Assembly: GCF_900114465.1 (NCBI RefSeq)
Contig: NZ_FOTD01000009.1
Coordinates: 1-64,000 of the forward strand
Direction of reading: 5' to 3'
Source: Trichococcus palustris
GTDB taxonomy: Bacteria > Bacillota > Bacilli > Lactobacillales > Aerococcaceae
Length of the DNA stretch: 64,000 bases
Positions 46,607 to 55,340 of the stretch are shown piece after piece. Below the pieces are notes generated by a model. The model was not told the origin of the DNA. It saw only the letters and a program-made list of their open reading frames with translations, and ran no database searches. The first letter of the stretch is position 1. Each line of letters begins with the position of its first letter. Position numbers and translations under genes: made by a program.

Positions 46607-48118
46607 ATGGCTCAGGGATTGGTTATCGGACGAGGCGAGGAACCGGCAATTCTATATATGGATAAACTGAATCGACACGGTCTGATTGCCGGAGCAACGG
46701 GCACTGGAAAGACTGTAACGTTAAAAGTGATGGCGGAGAAGTTGAGCGAGGCAGGCATCCCGGTATTCATGGCCGATGTGAAGGGCGATTTGGCGAGCGT
46801 AGCGGAAGCGGGCGAGCGATCCGATAAAATCATGGAAAGGGTAAACAAGCTTCAGATCGAAGGCTTTGAACTGCGTTCCTTTCCAGTGGAATTGTTGGAT
46901 ATCTTTGGGATGAGCGGCGTGCCGGTGCGGACGACCGTTTCTGACATGGGGCCGATCTTGTTGTCGCGCCTATTGGGGCTGAATGAAACGCAGGAGGGCA
47001 TATTGAATATCGCCTTTAAAGTCGCCGACGAGAAGCAGTTGCTGATAATCGACCTGAAGGATCTGAAGGCGATCCTCAACTTCGTGGGCGATAATGCTGC
47101 TGAATTGCGCAGAGAATACGGAAACATATCCAAGCAGTCGATCGGTGCCATTCTGCGGGGGCTGTTGGTCATCGAAGAGCAGGGCGGGGATACATTTTTT
47201 GGCGAACCGATGTTTGACATCAAGGATTTGCTGCGTGTCGACAGTCAAGGGCGGGGAATCGTGAATGTGTTGATGGCGAGCAAGTTGTTCATGTCGCCGA
47301 AGCTCTATTCCACATTCCTGCTATGGTTCCTGTCGGAATTATATGAGCAGTTGCCCGAGGTAGGCGATTTGGAAAAACCGAAGATTGTCTTCTTTTTTGA
47401 TGAAGCGCATGTATTGTTCCAAGATATACCGGATGTGTTGGAAGAGAAAATCGAACTGATTGTGCGACTTATTCGCTCAAAAGGTGTCGGCATCTTTTTC
47501 ATCACCCAAAACCCGACCGATTTGCCGAATGTCATTTTGAGCCAATTGGGGAATAAAGTGCAGCATGCTTTGCGTGCCTTTACGCCAAAGGAGCAAAAAA
47601 CGGTCAAAGCGGTCGCTGATACTTTCCGCCAACACGAGGGTGAAAACCTGGAAAAAAAATTGACCGAACTGAAAGTGGGCGAGGCCCTGGTTTCTTTTCT
47701 GGATTCGGAAGGGATTCCGGGCTATGTCCAGCAAGTGATGATTTATCCGCCTGAAAGTAAAATGGGCATCTTGGATCCGCTCGTCAAAGAAGAACGGATC
47801 AATCACTCCCTGTTATATATGAAATACGGCGAAATGATCGATAGGGAATCCTCCTACGAACAGCTGCAACGGCTCGCTGAAATAAAAGCTGTCGAATTGG
47901 AAGAGAATGAAGAACTCGCAGCAAGGGAGAAGGAAAAAGAAGAGCAGCTCAAGCAACGGGAAAAAGAGCGGGCCAGAGAAGAATCCCTCCAGAAAAAAAC
48001 GAAGCCAACGAATCGGGACACGACGATGGACCGCTTCACAAAGAACTTGATGTCACAGTTTGGCAGGGAAGTGGGAAGGGTCATCAGCCGCGGCATCTTG
48101 GGGATCCTGAAAAAATAA
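46607..48118 (+). CDS. HerA-like ATPase (DUF853)
   Basis: 503 residues. Walker A GATGTGKTVTLKVMAEKLSE near 28-47, Walker B IVFFFDEAHVLFQD near 261-274, FITQNPTDLP sensor region, and a C-terminal coiled segment of Glu/Lys/Arg (about 430-470) ending in VGRVISRGILGILKK. DUF853 proteins belong to the HerA/FtsK superfamily; no NurA-type nuclease is adjacent, so a DNA-end role is not supported here. AAGGAGG ribosome site; own terminator. Confidence 0.9.
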   Translation: MAQGLVIGRGEEPAILYMDKLNRHGLIAGATGTGKTVTLKVMAEKLSEAGIPVFMADVKGDLASVAEAGERSDKIMERVNKLQIEGFELRSFPVELLDIFGMSGVPVRTTVSDMGPILLSRLLGLNETQEGILNIAFKVADEKQLLIIDLKDLKAILNFVGDNAAELRREYGNISKQSIGAILRGLLVIEEQGGDTFFGEPMFDIKDLLRVDSQGRGIVNVLMASKLFMSPKLYSTFLLWFLSELYEQLPEVGDLEKPKIVFFFDEAHVLFQDIPDVLEEKIELIVRLIRSKGVGIFFITQNPTDLPNVILSQLGNKVQHALRAFTPKEQKTVKAVADTFRQHEGENLEKKLTELKVGEALVSFLDSEGIPGYVQQVMIYPPESKMGILDPLVKEERINHSLLYMKYGEMIDRESSYEQLQRLAEIKAVELEENEELAAREKEKEEQLKQREKERAREESLQKKTKPTNRDTTMDRFTKNLMSQFGREVGRVISRGILGILKK

Positions 48119-48135
48119 CCGATACAATCGTTATG

Positions 48136-48175
48136 AAAAAGCCAGTAGCAGATTATCTGCATACTGGCTTTTTCT
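48136..48175 (+). terminator. Terminator after the HerA-like ATPase gene
   Basis: AAAAAGCCAGTAGCAGAT pairs with ATCTGCATACTGGCTTTTT. Confidence 0.92.
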
Positions 48176-48263
48176 GTGTTCATCAGGCGAAAACAGGGTA
48201 ATGGCAGCTTGTTGGACTCGTTTTTGGGGGAGGCTTAGATTTTCCATCTCTTCCGGTTTTCTA

Positions 48264-48269
48264 TATAAT
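48264..48269 (+). promoter_or_regulatory. -10 element upstream of the DUF1054 gene
   Basis: TATAAT that contains the first ATG (48268) of the frame. The -35 position (48241, TTTCCA) is poor. A start near 48276 would make that ATG untranscribed. Confidence 0.55.
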
Positions 48270-48300
48270 GAAAGCAAACGATTCGAAGGAGCTGCACATT

Positions 48301-48927
48301 TTGGAAAATATCCATTTCAACAAAGAAGATTTTGAAGTCTTTTCGATAAAAGGTTTGGAAGAACGGATGGTCGGCATCCGGGAACACATCCAACCGAAGT
48401 TTCGGCATTTTGCCGGCGAGGCAACTGCTTTGCTTAAGGAGGAGTTGGGAGGCGTAAGCTTGCCCGTCCATGTCGCCAAGCATCTGCGCCGGACAAAATA
48501 CGCGCCCGATAATACGTGGTGCGCCATCGGTGGGGATACGAGGGGCTACAAAAAATACCCTCATTTCCAAATAGCAATTTCAGGGGATGGCGTCGCTTTC
48601 TATCTGTGTCTGATCGATCAGCCGTTGAAGGAAAAGGAGATGGCGAAACGATTGCTGGCGAACATCCCTCTGTTGGGGACATTGCCCGATGATTTCGTCG
48701 TTTCGGTTGATCACACGGTGGCTGACGTCATGCGGATAGCGGAAACGGATTGGCCCCTTGCCCTGGCTCGGCTGCGCGACGTCAAGAAGGCGGAGCTGAT
48801 GATCGGTACGAAAATCCAGCATGACGATCTGCGCCTGAACAGTGAAAAGGGCACAGAAACCCTTATGAAGGATACGTTTATGCAGTTGCTGCCCATCTAC
48901 AAGCTGTGCATTGCCGAGTATGAATGA
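48301..48927 (+). CDS. DUF1054 family protein (UPF0637, YktB-like)
   Basis: 208 residues from a TTG at 48301, with AAGGAG 9 nt upstream; the in-frame ATG at 48268 overlaps the promoter. The N-terminus ENIHFNKEDFEVFSI and the middle HVAKHLRRTKYAPDNTWCAIGG plus YKKYPHFQIAI are typical of the YktB family. Cytosolic, no known reaction. Strong terminator follows. Confidence 0.9.
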   Translation: MENIHFNKEDFEVFSIKGLEERMVGIREHIQPKFRHFAGEATALLKEELGGVSLPVHVAKHLRRTKYAPDNTWCAIGGDTRGYKKYPHFQIAISGDGVAFYLCLIDQPLKEKEMAKRLLANIPLLGTLPDDFVVSVDHTVADVMRIAETDWPLALARLRDVKKAELMIGTKIQHDDLRLNSEKGTETLMKDTFMQLLPIYKLCIAEYE

Positions 48928-48974
48928 AAAAGGATCCGCATCGACTTTCCTGTCGTTACGGATCCTTTTTTTTT
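48927..48974 (+). terminator. Terminator after the DUF1054 gene
   Basis: AAAAAGGATCCG pairs with CGGATCCTTTTT; nine T residues. Confidence 0.93.
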
Positions 48975-48985
48975 AGATTGAACGC

Positions 48986-49022
48986 ACAAAAAAAACCGAC
49001 AAATTGCTTTGCCGGTTTTTTC
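48986..49022 (-). terminator. rpsD terminator
   Basis: Minus strand AAAAAACCGGCAAA, GCAA loop, TTTGTCGGTTTTTTTT. Confidence 0.92.
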
Positions 49023-49045
49023 AGGAAAGACAATCCCGGAAAGGA

Positions 49046-49657
49046 TTATCCTAATTTGTTGTAGTATTCAACGATGAATGATTCGTCAACTTCAGCAGAC
49101 AATTCTTCGCGAACTGGAAGACGGTTCAATGAACCTTCTAATGTTTCTGCATCGAAAGTGATGAATTCAGGACGTCCGAATAAGCCTTCAACTGCAGCTT
49201 TAACGATTACTAGGTCTTTAGATTTTTCGCGTACGCCGATTACTTGGCCAACAGCAACTGAGTATGAAGGGATATCCACACGTTTGCCATCAACAGTGAT
49301 GTGTCCGTGAGCTACTAATTGACGAGCTTGACGACGAGTAGAAGCCAAACCTAGACGGTAAACTACGTTATCTAAACGTTGTTCTAATAAGATCATGAAG
49401 TTAACGCCGTGTTTGCCTTCTCTGATTTTACCAGCTTTTTTGAATAGAGTAGAGAATTGACGTTCGTTCATGCCGTACATGTGACGCAATTTTTGTTTTT
49501 CTTGTAATTGCATACCATATTCAGATAATTTTTTACGGTTGTTAGGGCCGTGTTGACCTGGGATGTAAGGACGACGTTCTAATTCTTTACCTGTTCCTAA
49601 AAGTGAAATGCCTAAACGACGAGATTGTTTCCAACTTGGTCCTGTATAACGTGACAT
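49046..49657 (-). CDS. rpsD: 30S ribosomal protein S4
   Basis: 203 residues. S4 domain at about 95-155 ([31 protein letters not shown]). No N-terminal zinc cysteines, so the zinc-free form. It nucleates the 16S 5' domain. TTGGAGG ribosome site. Its own promoter lies 185 nt upstream, leaving a structured leader that probably mediates S4 autoregulation. Confidence 0.98.
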   Translation of the reverse strand: MSRYTGPSWKQSRRLGISLLGTGKELERRPYIPGQHGPNNRKKLSEYGMQLQEKQKLRHMYGMNERQFSTLFKKAGKIREGKHGVNFMILLEQRLDNVVYRLGLASTRRQARQLVAHGHITVDGKRVDIPSYSVAVGQVIGVREKSKDLVIVKAAVEGLFGRPEFITFDAETLEGSLNRLPVREELSAEVDESFIVEYYNKLG

Positions 49658-49834
49658 ATTAAAATTCCTCCAATAAAATGTTTTTTGGAGTAAAATAAGA
49701 ATGAAAATTCAGCAATACGTGCAGGTTATCCTTCAATCTTCACCTTATGCAGCCGCAAGGTTACACAATTGAACCATGTGATGGCGATAAACTGTTGACG
49801 TGGGTGCTTCTTTCTCGCTGCATTATTTTACACG
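49658..49834 (-). promoter_or_regulatory. rpsD leader, probable S4 autoregulatory RNA
   Basis: About 177-nt untranslated leader. On the minus strand GCAGCGAG near the 5' end can pair with CTTGCGGCTGC farther on, and CACATGG/CAATTGTG-type pairings lie between. Firmicute rpsD genes typically carry a pseudoknotted S4-binding leader. The fold was not computed. Confidence 0.5.
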
Positions 49835-49840
49835 AAGCTC

Positions 49841-49869
49841 ATTGTACCAAAGAAAGCCAGCTGATGCAA
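49841..49869 (-). promoter_or_regulatory. rpsD promoter
   Basis: Minus strand TTGCAT (49869-49864), 17-nt spacer, TACAAT (49846-49841). Confidence 0.75.
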
Positions 49870-50019
49870 GAATTAGTTGGCATTTCCAATCAGATCAGTG
49901 TATCTTGTATCTTGTTATGTGAAAAACTAAATTCTAGTTGGCTGATTCAGGGGAAAAGAAGCAGAACATGCGAAATGCAAAGCATGCTAAAATTTTTGGT
50001 ACATGAACAGTTCTTTATA

Positions 50020-50028
50020 TGTTATACT
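50020..50028 (+). promoter_or_regulatory. ezrA extended -10 promoter
   Basis: TG, one base, TATACT; weak -35. It lies about 78 nt before ezrA and is divergent from rpsD. Confidence 0.6.
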
Positions 50029-50105
50029 AAAAAATGATATATTGGGCGTTTTCATTTTTATAAATAAAATAAACGAAATTATTGGAATAGGTGGAGGATT
50101 GTTAC

Positions 50106-51824
50106 ATGGAGTTTATATACTGGTTAGTTGCGATCATAATGATAGTCTTGATTGGATATGGAGTGGTTATGTACTTAACCAAACAACAAGCAAATCGAAT
50201 TAAGGAAATTGACGACAAAAAACAAAAAGCTATGGCCATTCCGGTAGCTGATAATTTATTTACTTTAAAAAATATGAATTTGACAGGCCAAACAAAAAGT
50301 ACCTATGAAAGCTGGCAAGCAACTTGGCAGACCATCACCCGGTTTCAGTATCCTGAAATTGAGGCTGCTTTGGTCAGCGCCGAACAACATATCCAACGGA
50401 TGAATTTCATTAAAGCGAAACAAGCCATCGTTCATGCGGATCAATTGATCGATGAAACCAAAAACAGTGTCGAAAAAGTCAATAAGGCTTTGGAGAAATT
50501 GTTGGAAAGCGCAAAGGAAAACCGCAAAGAATTGGAAGAAATCCAAGAGCGCTACAATAAAATCCGCAAGCAATTGTTGGCGCATAGCTTCAATTTTGGG
50601 CCTGCCATCGAAACGTTGGAAAAAAATCTCAACTATATGGAATTGGATTTCACGAAGTTCAACTCTTTGACAAGCGAAGGCGACCATATGGAAGCGAAAG
50701 AAGTCCTCTCCCGCATTGAACAGGACTTGACGGTGATGGAAGAAGTTGTTGAAACAATTCCTCAATTGAATGAGCAGATCAAAGCGGAGTACGAAGAACA
50801 GATCATTGATTTGAAAGATGGCTATCAACGTCTGTTGAATGAAAAATATGTCTTTGAAACGGTTGATGTCCCTGCAGAAATCGCTTCCGTTGAACGGATC
50901 ATCCAAGAAGCGAAAGATTCGATCGGACTTGCCGACGTCAATGAAGCAAGAAAGAAAATGGATAAAGCGTCAAGGGAAATCGATTCGATATACGGCATCA
51001 TGGAAAATGAAATGGGAGCCAAAGAGTATGTCGATCGCCATACAGCAAACCTGCAAAGAAAAATGGATCACGTCTTGCAAAGCAACCGTTATGTGTTGCT
51101 GGAAATTGATCGCGTCGCCCAAAATTACTTTTTGAATAAGAACGAATTGGGCCGTGCACAGGAATTCGAAGAACAATTGCTGAAAGAGAACGAAGCGCTA
51201 CGTTACTACGAAAAAATGATGAGGGAACACCAAATCGCTTATTCGGTCGTCAGAGATTACTACGAAAAAATTAGCCAGCGTTTGTCTGAAATCGATAAAG
51301 AACAGTCTGAGCTGGTCAGTAGCCTGAGCGATTTGCGCAACCGCGAGAAAGAAATAAAAGACAGCATCGATGTGTATGAGCTGGATATGCGCAATATGAA
51401 ACGTACAATCGAAAAATATCATCTGCCCGGTTTGCCCAACGTATACTTGGATCTGTTTTTCTCCGTGACAGACCGCATCGAAGAATTGGCTTCTAAATTG
51501 AACCGAGTGAAGATTGATATGGAAGAAATCGAAAATATTTCGCAAATGTGTGAAGAGGACATCGAGATGTTGGATAATCAGACCCAAGCGATTGTCGACA
51601 ACGCCATGCTGACGGAATACATGATTCAATATGCGAACCGTTACCGCCATTCCCATGTTGAAATTGAGAATGCCATCAATAGGGCCCTGGAACTGTTCCA
51701 TCGTCAATATAAATACGACGAGTCCCTTGCAGCGATAAAAATTCCGTTGAACCGTATTGAGCCAGGTGCAGCTAAAAAAGTGGAAGATTCCTATTTCGAA
51801 GAAAAGAACCGCCGCATTTTCTAA
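50106..51824 (+). CDS. ezrA: Septation ring formation regulator EzrA
   Basis: 572 residues from the ATG at 50106 (GGAGG 8 nt upstream; a GTG at 50091 overlaps that site). One N-terminal membrane helix (WLVAIIMIVLIGYGVVMYL) with the rest cytoplasmic, all-helical spectrin-like repeats rich in Glu/Lys/Leu. It binds the FtsZ tail and limits ring number, and in cocci helps direct wall enzymes. Ends in a strong terminator. Confidence 0.95.
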   Translation: MEFIYWLVAIIMIVLIGYGVVMYLTKQQANRIKEIDDKKQKAMAIPVADNLFTLKNMNLTGQTKSTYESWQATWQTITRFQYPEIEAALVSAEQHIQRMNFIKAKQAIVHADQLIDETKNSVEKVNKALEKLLESAKENRKELEEIQERYNKIRKQLLAHSFNFGPAIETLEKNLNYMELDFTKFNSLTSEGDHMEAKEVLSRIEQDLTVMEEVVETIPQLNEQIKAEYEEQIIDLKDGYQRLLNEKYVFETVDVPAEIASVERIIQEAKDSIGLADVNEARKKMDKASREIDSIYGIMENEMGAKEYVDRHTANLQRKMDHVLQSNRYVLLEIDRVAQNYFLNKNELGRAQEFEEQLLKENEALRYYEKMMREHQIAYSVVRDYYEKISQRLSEIDKEQSELVSSLSDLRNREKEIKDSIDVYELDMRNMKRTIEKYHLPGLPNVYLDLFFSVTDRIEELASKLNRVKIDMEEIENISQMCEEDIEMLDNQTQAIVDNAMLTEYMIQYANRYRHSHVEIENAINRALELFHRQYKYDESLAAIKIPLNRIEPGAAKKVEDSYFEEKNRRIF

Positions 51825-51851
51825 TCCACCCACCAAACAATCCATTCCATG

Positions 51852-51894
51852 AAAGAAAGAGTCTGGGACATTCGTGTCCCAGGCTCTTTCTTTT
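51852..51894. terminator. ezrA terminator (bidirectional type)
   Basis: AAAGAAAGAGTCTGGGACA, TTCG loop, TGTCCCAGGCTCTTTCTTT. Confidence 0.95.
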
Positions 51895-52034
51895 AACCAC
51901 CTTCGTTCGATATGTGCAGCAAAGAGAAATATGAGAATATGGCGAGACTTACTTTTCATAGTGGCAAGTTTTCTATATAATGGGTTAGATGTTTGAGAGG
52001 CAGTCTGAATGACATAAGGAAGTGTGGCGTAACG

Positions 52035-53171
52035 ATGATTTATTTTGATAACAGTGCAACGACTAAGATGTATCCGGAAGCCTTGGATACTTATCTGAAA
52101 GTGAACGAAAAGATATTTGGGAATCCATCCAGTCTGCACCAGCTCGGGAATATGGCGGAGGCTTTGCTGAAACAATCCCGCAAGCAAATCGCCGATCTGC
52201 TGGGCGTAAAGACGGATGAAGTATTCTTTACGAGCGGTGGGACAGAGAGCGATAATTGGGCCATCAAAGGCACTGCCATGGAAAAACGTGCTGCGGGTAA
52301 GCACATGATTGCTTCTTCGGTGGAACATCCCGCGGTGACAAGGACAATGGAACAATTGGAAATGCTGGGCTTCGAAATCACCTATCTGCCGGTAAACGAT
52401 AGAGGCGTTGTTTCAGTCGCTGACCTGGAGCAAGCGCTGCGCAAGGATACGATTTTGGTTTCGATCATGGCCATCAACAATGAGGTGGGAAGCATCCAGC
52501 CGATCAAAGAAATCGGAGCATTGTTGGAAGAGTACCCTTGGGTGCATTTCCATGTGGATGCCGTCCAAGCTGCGGGGGAGAGCAATCCGATCATCCAGCA
52601 TCCCAGAATCGATCTGCTGTCTTTATCCGCCCATAAATTTCATGGGCCCAAAGGAGTGGGCATCCTTTATAAGAAACATGGAAAACGAATCGCTCCGCTG
52701 TTGACCGGAGGCGGCCAGGAATCAGGCATGCGCAGCACAACCGAGAATGTCGGCGGCATCGCGGCTATGTCAAAGGCATTGCGCATGACGTTGGAAGCAA
52801 GCGAAGAAAACACCAAACAGGAACGGTTGATCCGCGATAAACTGGCTGCCTTTTTGAGCGCCTATGAAGATGTTCACGTGTTCTCCCCTGAGGACGGCGC
52901 TTCGCATATCCTCTGTTTTGCGATGAAAGGGGTACGCGGGGAAGTGATGGTCCATGCCTTCGAGAATGAAGGGATATTCATTTCCACAACGAGCGCCTGC
53001 TCCAGCAAAAAAAATGATGTGCCGTATACATTGGGCTCGATGGGCGTCAATCCGGCATGGTCCAGATGCGCCGTACGGATCAGCCTTGCAGGGGAGAATA
53101 CGGAAGCGGAAGCGGAAGCCTTTATGGAACATTTCAGGACATTACATAAAAAATTCAAAAAAATACAATAG
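52035..53171 (+). CDS. Cysteine desulfurase (NifS/IscS family)
   Basis: 378 residues from the ATG at 52035 ([20 protein letters not shown] upstream). PLP enzyme that takes sulfur from cysteine onto its own Cys. PLP lysine in [11 protein letters not shown] (about 201); catalytic cysteine in [10 protein letters not shown] (about 322). The thiI gene starts 20 nt after its stop, so it most likely supplies sulfur for 4-thiouridine in tRNA and possibly thiamine, as paired NifS-ThiI enzymes do in Bacillus. Confidence 0.94.
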   Translation: MIYFDNSATTKMYPEALDTYLKVNEKIFGNPSSLHQLGNMAEALLKQSRKQIADLLGVKTDEVFFTSGGTESDNWAIKGTAMEKRAAGKHMIASSVEHPAVTRTMEQLEMLGFEITYLPVNDRGVVSVADLEQALRKDTILVSIMAINNEVGSIQPIKEIGALLEEYPWVHFHVDAVQAAGESNPIIQHPRIDLLSLSAHKFHGPKGVGILYKKHGKRIAPLLTGGGQESGMRSTTENVGGIAAMSKALRMTLEASEENTKQERLIRDKLAAFLSAYEDVHVFSPEDGASHILCFAMKGVRGEVMVHAFENEGIFISTTSACSSKKNDVPYTLGSMGVNPAWSRCAVRISLAGENTEAEAEAFMEHFRTLHKKFKKIQ

Positions 53172-53190
53172 GTACAGAAGGGAACAACAA

Positions 53191-54405
53191 ATGGAAACTC
53201 GCATACAAATTCGTTTCGGCGAATTATCGACTAAAGGAAAAAATAAAAAGCGGTTTGTGCAACAGTTGGCAAAAAATATCCGCATGGTGATGACGGGATA
53301 CCCGCAAATCAAGATCAATGCGGAGCATGATTCAATGTCGCTGGAATTGAACGGCGCGGACGAAACGGTTGTATTGGAAAAATTAAAACATGTATTCGGC
53401 ATCCAAAACTTTTCGCCGGTCTATGCGGTATCCCGGGAATTGGATGAAGTCAAGCGTATGCTTGTCGCGTTGCTGGGCAAAATGGACCTTGAAGGGAAAA
53501 CGTTCAAGATTGCGACGCGCCGCGCCGACCATGATTATGAATACGACACGAATTTTTTGAATGCGGCATTAGGCGAAACGGTATTGGCGGCTTTCCCTTC
53601 CCTTACCGTGAAAATGAAACATCCGGATATCTTGGTCCGGGTGGACGTAAAAGACAAAGGGATCTTGCTGAGTACGGAAACGTATCAAGGCGCTGGTGGG
53701 TTGCCGGTGGGATCGAGCGGCCGCGGCATGCTGATGCTGTCCGGCGGCATCGATTCTCCGGTTGCCGGATATTTGGCGATGAAGCGCGGCGTCAAAGTGG
53801 AGGCTGTGCATTTCCATAGCCCGCCATATACGAGCCCGCAGGCATTGCAGAAAGCCAAAGATTTGGCGGCCAAATTGACGAAGTTTGGTGGGGATATCCA
53901 ATTTGTGGAGGTGCCGTTCACCGAAATCCAGGAAGAGATCAAGAATCTTGTGCCGGCGGATTATTTGATGACGATCACCCGCAGGATGATGCTGCGCATA
54001 ACGGATGCCATCCGCGAGGAGCGCCAAGGGTTGGCCATCTTCAATGGCGAATCCTTGGCGCAAGTGGCTTCGCAGACATTGGAAAGCATGATTGCGATAA
54101 ACGATGTGACGACGACGCCGATCATTCGCCCCGTTGTGACGATGGACAAGCTGGAAATCATCGCGATTGCGGAGCGTATCGATACCTTCGATCTTTCGGT
54201 CCAACCGTTCGAAGACTGTTGCACCATCTTTGCCCCGCCTTCGCCGAAGACGAAGCCGCATTTGGACAAGGCGAGGAAATTCGAAGCGAAATTGGATGTC
54301 GAAGGGTTGATCGAACGGGCGATGGCCGGCTTAGTCGTGACGCACATCACCGGAGCAGAGGACAGTTCCCATCAACAGGAATCGTTCTTTGCTGACTTGC
54401 TTTAA
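53191..54405 (+). CDS. thiI: tRNA 4-thiouridine synthase ThiI
   Basis: 404 residues from the ATG at 53191. NFLD/THUMP domain (about 1-165), PP-loop ATPase motif [20 protein letters not shown] near 180-200. There is no C-terminal rhodanese domain, the short form usual in Firmicutes that relies on a dedicated cysteine desulfurase. A much longer in-frame open stretch reaches back to 52954 inside the desulfurase gene and is rejected. Confidence 0.95.
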   Translation: METRIQIRFGELSTKGKNKKRFVQQLAKNIRMVMTGYPQIKINAEHDSMSLELNGADETVVLEKLKHVFGIQNFSPVYAVSRELDEVKRMLVALLGKMDLEGKTFKIATRRADHDYEYDTNFLNAALGETVLAAFPSLTVKMKHPDILVRVDVKDKGILLSTETYQGAGGLPVGSSGRGMLMLSGGIDSPVAGYLAMKRGVKVEAVHFHSPPYTSPQALQKAKDLAAKLTKFGGDIQFVEVPFTEIQEEIKNLVPADYLMTITRRMMLRITDAIREERQGLAIFNGESLAQVASQTLESMIAINDVTTTPIIRPVVTMDKLEIIAIAERIDTFDLSVQPFEDCCTIFAPPSPKTKPHLDKARKFEAKLDVEGLIERAMAGLVVTHITGAEDSSHQQESFFADLL

Positions 54406-54516
54406 TCGTCCGTTCCGTTTTTTTCGGAAATGCTTTCGGTTTGTGGAGCGTTTCCTTATCGTAATTTCCTACTTGTCTGTATAATGAAGTTATTATCGTA
54501 TAAGGGGGAATTTGTA

Positions 54517-55011
54517 ATGCAAGTAACGCTTAAAGGGGAACCAGTTGAATTAGTAGGGGTCCAACCGATTGTTGGGGAACAAGCTCCGGGATTTTCGTTG
54601 TTCAATACTCAGGATGCAAAAGTAACGTTGGATGATCTGAGGGGCAGTGTTGTTTTGATCAGTGTGTTCCCGGATATCAATACTCGCGTATGCGATGCGC
54701 AAACAAGACAGTTCAATAAATCGGCGGCAAATTTGGATGGCGTGATTTTGCTTTCCGTTTCCAAAAATACAAAAGAAGAATTGCTGGATTGGTGTGCGGC
54801 AAACGGCATCGATATGCAGATGCTGCATGACGATCAAGGCGAGTTCGCCCTTGCCTATGGCTTGGCTATCCCAAAAATGGACAATAAGTTGGCTCGCAGC
54901 GTGTTTATCATTGATCAGCATGGCGTATTGGCCTACAAGGAAATCGTGCCGGAAATCTCTACAGCACCCGATTTCGATGCTGCACTAGCGGCAGCTAAAA
55001 AATTACTTTAA
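54517..55011 (+). CDS. tpx: Thiol peroxidase (Tpx, 2-Cys peroxiredoxin)
   Basis: 164 residues from the ATG at 54517 (AAGGGGG upstream). Peroxidatic Cys in SVFPDINTRVCDAQTRQFN (about 60) and resolving Cys in LLDWCAANGID (about 94), the spacing of atypical 2-Cys Tpx. Reduces peroxides with thioredoxin. A TATAAT lies at 54480; its -35 is poor. Confidence 0.95.
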   Translation: MQVTLKGEPVELVGVQPIVGEQAPGFSLFNTQDAKVTLDDLRGSVVLISVFPDINTRVCDAQTRQFNKSAANLDGVILLSVSKNTKEELLDWCAANGIDMQMLHDDQGEFALAYGLAIPKMDNKLARSVFIIDQHGVLAYKEIVPEISTAPDFDAALAAAKKLL

Positions 55012-55016
55012 TCTCA

Positions 55017-55045
55017 TTGAGATTTTTATGAAAAGATGCTAAACT
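55017..55045 (+). promoter_or_regulatory. Promoter of the T-box-valS transcript
   Basis: TTGAGA (55017-55022), 17-nt spacer, TAAACT (55040-55045), starting 6 nt after the tpx stop. Confidence 0.75.
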
Positions 55046-55051
55046 GTTTGA

Positions 55052-55302
55052 GTATAAACAAAGCGACGATCAAGAGGAGTAACTTTACCGGAACTACCAA
55101 AGAGAGAAAAGCAGTTGGTGAGAGCTTTTTTGGGGAAGGAAAGCGAAGTAGCTTGTGAGCAGGTGGTGTGAACGTCTACGGACTGGGTAGCATGACTCGG
55201 AGTATACTCCGTTATCAAAAAGAGAGACAGGGGAAAGTCCCTGTAATTTAGGTGGTACCGCGATAATAATCGTCCTGCATATAGTTGCAGGGCGTTTTTT
55301 TT
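55052..55302 (+). promoter_or_regulatory. T-box riboswitch, valine type
   Basis: Leader sensing uncharged tRNA-Val. Specifier GTA (55148-55150) in the context GCGAAGTAGCTTG. Stem III hairpin ACAGGG/CCCTGT is near 55227-55243. The T-box core GGTGGTACCGCG is at 55251-55262, and the terminator CGTCCTGCA/TGCAGGGCG with eight T residues at 55271-55302. Confidence 0.94.
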
Positions 55303-55340
55303 ATTTTCGTTATTAATGAAAGAAGAGAGGGAGTGGCTGA

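Noticed and set aside
46607-48118. HerA-like ATPase as part of a phage-defence system
   Set aside because: It stands alone with its own terminator among housekeeping genes; no nuclease, SIR2 or DUF4297 partner is nearby.
49747-50037. 96-codon open frame on the plus strand between rpsD and ezrA
   Set aside because: No ribosome site; it runs antisense through the rpsD promoter and leader and ends beside the ezrA promoter; composition is Cys/Ser rich and unlike neighbours.
52954-53190. Long N-terminal extension of ThiI into the cysteine desulfurase gene
   Set aside because: It overlaps the desulfurase coding sequence in another frame; the THUMP-type start and ribosome site are at 53191.
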